Below, piece by piece: positions 58,044 through 64,000 of a stretch of DNA of 64,000 nt. Each line of letters begins with the position of its first letter. Within the stretch, counting starts at the first letter, position 1. The stretch is taken from contig CP141157.1 of assembly GCA_035233585.1 (NCBI GenBank), positions 50,434,001 to 50,498,000 on the forward strand, written 5' to 3'. The position numbers and the translations under genes were made by a program. The notes beneath the pieces were generated by a model, which was not told where the DNA came from, ran no database searches, and saw only the letters and a program-made list of their open reading frames with translations. The stretch comes from Antiaris toxicaria (Eukaryota > Streptophyta > Magnoliopsida > Rosales > Moraceae).

Positions 58044-61000
58044 ATGTCAACCTCGGGGACGCCCCAGTTCCGGTACACCCAGACCCCGTCGAAGGTCCTC
58101 CACCTCCGGAACCTCCCATGGGAGTGCACCGAAGAGGAGCTCGTCGAGCTCTGTAAGCCCTTCGGTAAGATCGTCAACACCAAGTGTAATGTCGGCGCCA
58201 ATCGCAACCAGGCCTTCGTCGAATTCGTAGGCCCTCTCTCTCTCCGTCCCTCTCCCCATAATATATATCAGTTCTGCAAATTAGGGCTTCGAAGTATAAT
58301 TCTTATGTGAGAGTTCAATTCTGTGTTTTTGTGGATTCTTGTTCTTATGTCTGTGAACTAACTAATTAGATGAAATTCTGTTCTCTTGTTTCCAGTGAAA
58401 GGTAGTAGGTATATAAAGATATATTTATATTGCAGTAGCATTAGCTGTAGAGATATCGTGTTTTTCTTGTAAAAGAGTTGGAATTTCTGTGACCTGGTAA
58501 CTGTTTTGGGGTTATGTCTGATTCAATGCAAGTAAACTTACTGGTGCAGCAGAATTTGGGTTATCAAAAAACAAGAAAAACTAGAGAGAAAACTTGAAGA
58601 ATTTCTGAAAACAATGTAGTTACGATTAAAGTCCTGTTAAAAGGATGCTTAAAGTTGAAAATTTATTTGATAGGCCGGGAGTCTCACGTCATCTTTGGGA
58701 AACTGGAAGCAAATAAGCTGCCAGAACTGAAAATTACTTGATATATCGTAGTCCCGTGTCATCGTCTTTACGTGGTTCACCTTTTAATAAATAATTGATA
58801 TTTGGGTGATTGGTCTGAATCAATTATATATGAATATAGGAGAGGTTTAGGTAGATTATTTATAACGCGGGTAAGCGATTATAATTAGGTACATTATGGG
58901 AGATGAAAATGAATTAAATAGTGTTCGTATTAACAAATCACCCAAAAGTTAACTATTTATTAGACAGGTGTGCCACAATGGTATAGTGAGGTAATTGGCG
59001 TAGTGAGTAATTTTCCCCATAAACTAGTAACTAAGACTTAAAAGCGTGTGTAACTTCTTCTTAAGTAAAGGCACATTTTTGCTGGCTGCTTTAGTTGGCT
59101 TGTCCATAACCATTAATAATAGACTAGTGGGAATTGGATTTTTTTCCTTAATTTGTTGCTTGTGCCATTTTCTGCTAAAAAGCTTTGGTGCGTTTTGAAC
59201 ACCCTATTATTTTTCATTGTATCTCATGAACAGTAGTTTTATGTTAATAGAAGCAAAATTATTGCTCTTTGCAGGCAGACTTAAATCAGGCTATTTCAAT
59301 GGTTTCATATTATGCTTCATCTTCAGAGCCTGCTCAGGTTCGAGGGAAAACAGTCTATATCCAATACTCAAATAGGCATGAAATCGTCAACAACAAAAGT
59401 CCTGGAGATGTTCCCGGTAATGTCCTTTTGGTAACCATTGAGGGTGTAGAAGCTGGCGATGTGAGCATTGATGTTATCCACTTGGTAAGTGCTTTTTTAT
59501 CCTAAGTTGATGAATTCTTAGCTCTGCTGTGTTTAACAGATATTATAGAAACTAGTTGACCCATTTTTGGAGAGGATAGACTTTAAGATTTCTTCTAATC
59601 GTGGGCTACTATGGCAATTTCTCATTGTAAAAGTTCTAGGAATATGATAACTTCCAATTCCGAGATGTACATTACAAGTTGTTCAATACCTTCCAGATTA
59701 GTGATCACCTCACTGTCAAGAATATTATTTTTCTTAAATTAGTTAGCATGGATCAAGCAGGTAATATATGAACAATGGTTTGCTTCAAATATGTTAATGT
59801 TTTCCTGTAACATTGTAGGACTCTTTGATAGTCACTAAAATGTAAATAGTTTCTTCGTGAACGAACTGTTGATAATTAGCGGTAGCAAAGCTCTTTATTA
59901 AAGGAAAAAAAAAAATTTGTTGTCAACTAGGTGAACAAATTTAAGAAAGTAAAATTTGAGAATGGTTGGTATATTGTCTCCTTTCATTATGTGGGTGAAA
60001 AAATTTTTTTTTTTTCTTCCATTTCCTAACCTTTATTTGGAGATACCAACTTGCCTTATTATATTAAGTTCCATTTTCCTTGCCTTATTATATTAAGTTC
60101 CATTTTTGTCCTCGCCTTTATATTAAGAAAGAAAAATTTGAGAATTGTTGGTATATTGTCTCCTTTCATTATGTGGGTGCAAAAAATATTTTTTTCTTTT
60201 ATTTCCTCGCCTTTATTTGGAGGTACCAACTTGCCTTATTATATTAAGTTCCATTTTCTAGTTGAAATTAGTTGAATCACAGATGGTGATATATCTTAAT
60301 CAAAATTGTTTTGTTGGAGACAGTTTGGAATTATTATCGTGTACGTCATACTCCTTTCTAAGGTCACACATTTATGTACAGGTGTCATTCTGCGCTTATC
60401 ACTTGTCTGTTTGGATTTTTTGTAGTCCTATAGGAATTTCACAAGAGAGGCTTCTTGACATTGCATACTCTTTAGGGTTGTTTCTGTTATCGAGTTGATG
60501 TCTTTACAATTGATTTTGACTTCTTTCAGGTGTTTTCTGCATTTGGATTTGTGCACAAGATTGCTACTTTTGAAAAGGCTGCAGGTTTCCAGGTTAGACA
60601 CCGGTTACATTGGTACTTTTTTGCACTATAGTCTCACGGTACCATTCTCATTTTTCCTGTTGTCTTCGCAGGCATTGATTCAATTCAGTGATGCTGAGAC
60701 TGCATCTTCAGCAAGGAATGCCTTGGATGGAAGGAGTATACCTAGGTATTCCATTACGATATTTATCCTTCCTATGTAATTGACTGAGGTTTGGGAGCTT
60801 TCTGACAAATCTTGTATATTCTAAAACTTTGAGTTCCTATGTTTTATTTTCAGATATCTCCTCCCAGAGCATGTTGGTTCATGCCACTTGCGTATTTCGT
60901 ATTCTGCACACACTGATCTAAATATCAAGTTTCAGTCGCACCGCAGCAGGTAAGAGTGCAGCAAGAATATCTAGTATCCCTTTTCATTTTGCTCCTCAAG

Positions 61001-63831
61001 TATTCTGTTTTTGAAATTTGTCTTACTTCTTAAGTTTGTTTGCTATTGTTTCTGTATGTTTTTGGCTTTGGCATCTGGGATGCTGCTAATTTATGGTGCT
61101 TTTTGTCATCTAGGGTTTAGTGAAGCCTGCTAGCTCGAACACAGATGTGTTGCAATTTAGTAATTTCCTTGATCTTCTGATTGTAGCTTAATGCATTTGT
61201 TGAATGCCTTTTTTTTAAAAGTGCCTTAGTAAACTTCATTTCTGCTGCAGTTTTTGACTATTTTGCTACTGATAAATTCTGTTTTGTTTGAGGCATCTGG
61301 TAGTTCCAGTATTTAGCCACAAAAGAGTTTTTGTAAACGCATGCTGTAAGAAGCCTCTTTTTCCCCCTTATCTCCTTTCTTGGTTTCCTTTGGATGACAA
61401 ATCTTTTTTGGCTAGGTGATATTGTTGTCGTCTGTTTCATACTAAGATATTTGAGAGGACATATTCAATTGGACAGTGATGGAGCCAGATATTCTTGCTA
61501 GTGGGGGCTAATAACTAAAACTAAAAATTAATTAGTTTAAGGCTAAAAGAGAAAAGTTTTTAGTTTTTAGTGGGGGCTTTGTGTATATTAATCTCAAAGA
61601 ACACAGATTTTTACCCAAAAAAAAAAAAAAAGAAAGAGTCGGGGCTTAGGCCTCCACTAAGCCTATGCATGCTCCGTGCTTGCAATCCAACTAGAATCTT
61701 GAAAAACATGTAGGCATTTTGTTATTTATCTTCCCTTGTGATTGCGAAAGTTCCTAGGTTCCTGGATATCAGAACTACTTTAGGGGTCAAGGGTTTCATT
61801 TAAAACATCACTAAGATGCAAATGATGCAAAGTTTATTTAAATTCTAAGTATTGTCTCTATTAGATCTGTAAGAATTGAACAGAATAAGTCAGAGTTTAT
61901 ATCTATAATTCTAATGGCATTTAAGATTTATAATACAAGAACATTTTTTGAAATGGTTTTGTTTGGTCTTTTGAGGTTGAATAAGTCGGTGGACACTTTG
62001 TATCTTCTTATTTGGTTATTGTCTTGCTTGTTTAGCTCTGCTTGTTTGTACATTCTTATATTAAGCGTGCTGTTGGTTTTGTGTAGTTTTTTCTTGTTTG
62101 GCAAAGTTTTTAAATGTCATTTTTTAGCATTGGCTATCATATTCTGATATTCATATAAGATGCAGTAGTAAAATTGTTTTTCAATTCTTCTTAGTTAAAA
62201 AATTAAAAATCCGATGCACGTGTTTTGGTTTCATGGTTCTGCAGGGATTATACAAATCCATACCTTCCAGTGAATCCTACTGCTATAGAGGGAATCTCTC
62301 AGGTATATTTCTGTTCTGAGCCTTTTTCCTTTATTTGTTCATGTTTTTGTGCACTACTGAGGACTCTAGTGTTATTGCTAAAAGATATGGATAGAAAAAG
62401 AACAAATTGGACTCGGGCATTGTAATCTAAAAGTTAATGATAGAAAAGAACTAATCGGCTATCATTTCCAGCCTGCTGTAGGTCCTGATGGAAAAAGGAA
62501 AGAGCAGGAGAGTAATGTGCTTCTTGCTTCAATTGAGAACATGCAGTATGCTGTCACTGTGGATGTTATTCATACAGTGAGGGTTTTTTTTTTTTTGTCC
62601 TTTCCTTTTCTACCATATCAATTTCTAGGTTGATTTTGCTCATAAAATTGTTATATTCTACGCAACAGGTGTTTTCCGCATTTGGCACTGTGCAGAAAAT
62701 AGCAATATTTGAGAAGAATGGTCAAACACAGGCATTAGTCCAGTACCCTGGTATTTCCTTTATTCCATGACCGTTTGGTTGCACTGAGTTCTGTTCCAAT
62801 TATATTTTCCTGTGATCCATTTTGTATGCACAGCCTATCTATTTCATGGTGTTTCTCTGATAATTTAGCACAATTTCTTTATAAATTAATTCACTTTGAA
62901 CCGTGATTTCCAGATATCGCTACTGCAGCCATTGCTAGAGAAGCTTTAGAAGGACACTGCATTTATGATGGTGGCTATTGTAAGCTTCATCTATCATACT
63001 CTCGTCATACTGATCTCAATGTAAAGGTATAAAAATGTGCTTTTGAGTTACTTTCATGAGAAAACGAAATATATGAGAGAAAAATTGTAAAGACCCCCTT
63101 AGAAGGAAAAGTTGGTCCGTGAATGGAAAAAGATTTGGTCCCTAACTGTATGCTTCTTGACACTTGAGTTTCTTTTTACGTTGATTTGGTCCCCATCTGT
63201 ATGCTTCTTGACACTTGAGTTTCTTTTTACGTTGATTTGGTCCCCATCTGTATGCTTCTTGACGCTTGAGTTTCTTTTTTACGTTGATTGATCGCTATTA
63301 TTACAAAATCTCATATAAATCAATTTTAATAATTGTTTGTTCTACTTATAATGATTGTAGGCTTACAGTGACAAGAGTAGGGATTACACAATTCCAGATG
63401 CTAGTCTGCTTGCAGCACAACAAGTTCCTGGAGTCCCTGCCGCTCCACCGCTGTGGCAGAATCCTCAGGCTGCTCCATTGTACACTGGGAATGAGTACGG
63501 CGCCACGGCTGCTGTGCAAGGTCAAATTCCCCCTGGTCAAGTACCACCATGGGATCCAACCGTGCAGGCTGGAAGATCAACTTATGTCTCTTCTCCTAGC
63601 ACCTTTCCAGGCCAAAATTATACTGCATCGCCAGTTCCTGCATATGCAGCAGCCACAATGCCTGCTGTTTCGCCGCCACTTGCACAAACTGCTCCTATTG
63701 CTTCTGGTGCGGCCTCTACAATGACTCAGCCTGGACCTCCACCGAATGTGCAGCCCGGCGGTGCATCACCCCCCGGAGTGAGACCTGGAGGTGTTTCGCC
63801 CCCCGGTCAGCCTCCTTATTTTGGCCAATAG
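58044..63831 (+). CDS. PTB: Polypyrimidine tract-binding protein, PTB1/PTB2 class
   Basis: The ten exons are 58044-58226, 59275-59484, 60530-60592, 60672-60745, 60854-60949, 62245-62302, 62472-62576, 62669-62750, 62914-63026 and 63361-63831, encoding 484 residues. All introns have GT-AG ends and the reading frame is continuous. Three RRM domains are visible: residues 17-95 (KVLHLRNLPWECTEEEL, QAFVEF), 110-200 (NVLLVTIEGV, FGFVHKIATFEK, FQALIQF) and 243-325 (NVLLASIENMQYAVTVDVIH, VQKIAIFEK, QALVQY). These are RRM types of the hnRNP I family. The Pro/Gly-rich tail from about 335 ends SPPGQPPYFGQ, as in Arabidopsis PTB1 (At3g01150). The protein binds pyrimidine-rich RNA and regulates alternative splicing in the nucleus and messenger fate in the cytoplasm. 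Arabidopsis PTB1/2 autoregulate by splicing coupled to decay; introns 1 and 2 here are about 1 kb each and suitable. Confidence 0.95.
59943..60258 (+). repeat. Tandem duplication in PTB intron 2, period 182 bp
   Basis: AAGAAAG..AAAATTTGAGAAT, GTTGGTATATTGTCTCC, CATTATGTGGGTG and CCTTTATTTGGAG.TACCAAC occur at 59943-60078 and again at 60125-60258. Nested within is a 28-bp duplication of CCTTATTATATTAAGTTCCA. The copies are about 92 percent identical by eye and pyrimidine-rich in their T-tract parts. Confidence 0.85.
61470..61690. mobile_element. Transposon-like block in PTB intron 5
   Basis: The block contains two GTGGGGGCT phrases (61501-61509 and 61570-61578), then GGGGCTTAGGCCTCC and CTATGCATGCTCC, around an A-rich tract. 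These phrases resemble widespread plant insertions, but I cannot name the family and see no clear target duplication. Confidence 0.35.
63133..63290 (+). repeat. Minisatellite in PTB intron 9, three 51-bp units
   Basis: Units begin at 63133, 63184 and 63235 with ATTTGGTCCC, then TGTATGCTTCTTGAC, then CTTGAGTTTCTTTTTACG. Differences among units are few. The unit ends in a pyrimidine tract, and the array lies about 70 bases before the last acceptor. Confidence 0.92.
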
Positions 63832-64000
63832 GTTGTATCTTCTTTTCTTTTTTACTTGATGGTCATCACCGTCAATTCTATCCCATTTTCTTATCTCCCT
63901 CTCTCTCTCTCTTTTTTTTTCCTGTTCTCTCTTTTATCACCCTTTTCTTTTTTCGCCTTCTTCAGATTGTGTCTTGGAAAAAAAAAAAAATTCTCATCGT
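63832..64000 (+). other. PTB 3' UTR, cut by the window end
   Basis: The DNA is strongly CT-rich (CTCTCTCTCTCT at about 63899-63912, T tracts) directly after the stop codon. Such pyrimidine runs are potential PTB binding sites. No polyadenylation signal before the window ends. Confidence 0.5.

Noticed and set aside
1..64000. MYB16/MYB106 gene expected from synteny
   Set aside because: No R2R3 MYB repeat (W-spaced helices) appears in any frame, so it is recorded as absent.
1..64000. CRISPR arrays, operons, Shine-Dalgarno sites, rRNA or intact tRNA genes
   Set aside because: This is plant nuclear DNA; the tandem repeats lack CRISPR-type spacing and no complete tRNA cloverleaf was found.

Overview
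The window is nuclear DNA of a flowering plant, almost certainly a eudicot and probably a woody rosid. It is AT-rich, its genes have GT-AG introns, and its gene families are plant-specific: NAC, PPR, CASP, a plant-type PTB, MIR164/MIR169 regulation, and copia and gypsy elements. I could not fix the species.

Layout. 1-6713 is AT-rich intergenic DNA. 6714-7973 (minus) is a three-exon NAC100-like transcription factor carrying a miR164 target site. 8347-16683 is intergenic, with one MITE and, at its right end, an unusually dense AACGAC/GTCGTT cluster. 16684-18294 (plus) is an intronless PLS/E-type PPR gene. 19011-19830 (minus) is a three-exon Casparian strip membrane protein (CASP). 20900-24316 is a decayed copia retrotransposon with two LTRs and a 5-bp target duplication. 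25257-28997 (minus) is an intronless, very long P-type PPR gene. Its upstream region (29041-31300) is a second copy of the promoter, 5' UTR exon and 5' UTR intron of the KH gene further right. 32132-32293 (plus) is a 53-residue membrane protein gene. 37153-37274 (minus) is a MIR169 hairpin. 44279-47128 (minus) is a six-exon, four-KH RNA-binding protein gene. 49112-53469 is a 4.36-kb solo LTR, apparently gypsy, that split an older MITE. 58044-63831 (plus) is a ten-exon polypyrimidine tract-binding protein gene of the PTB1/PTB2 class.

How it fits together. The KH gene, long PPR, CASP and short PPR match, in order, what I recall of the Arabidopsis neighbourhood At5g15270-At5g15300. The small membrane protein and PTB match its duplicated partner near At3g01130-At3g01150. 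The window therefore looks like the unduplicated ancestral block, with the MYB16/MYB106 member absent. Functionally the genes are independent: organelle RNA processing (two PPRs), nuclear RNA binding and splicing (KH, PTB), root endodermal barrier (CASP), and two microRNA circuits (a miR164 target and a miR169 source).

The most unusual feature is the copied KH promoter/leader placed 43 bases upstream of the long PPR start codon. Its putative 5' UTR splice donor is altered from GT to GC. Later insertions, including a small SINE with a preserved empty site in the other copy, lie inside it. Exon boundaries below come from reading splice sites and conserved protein sequence by eye; no alignment or folding program was run.
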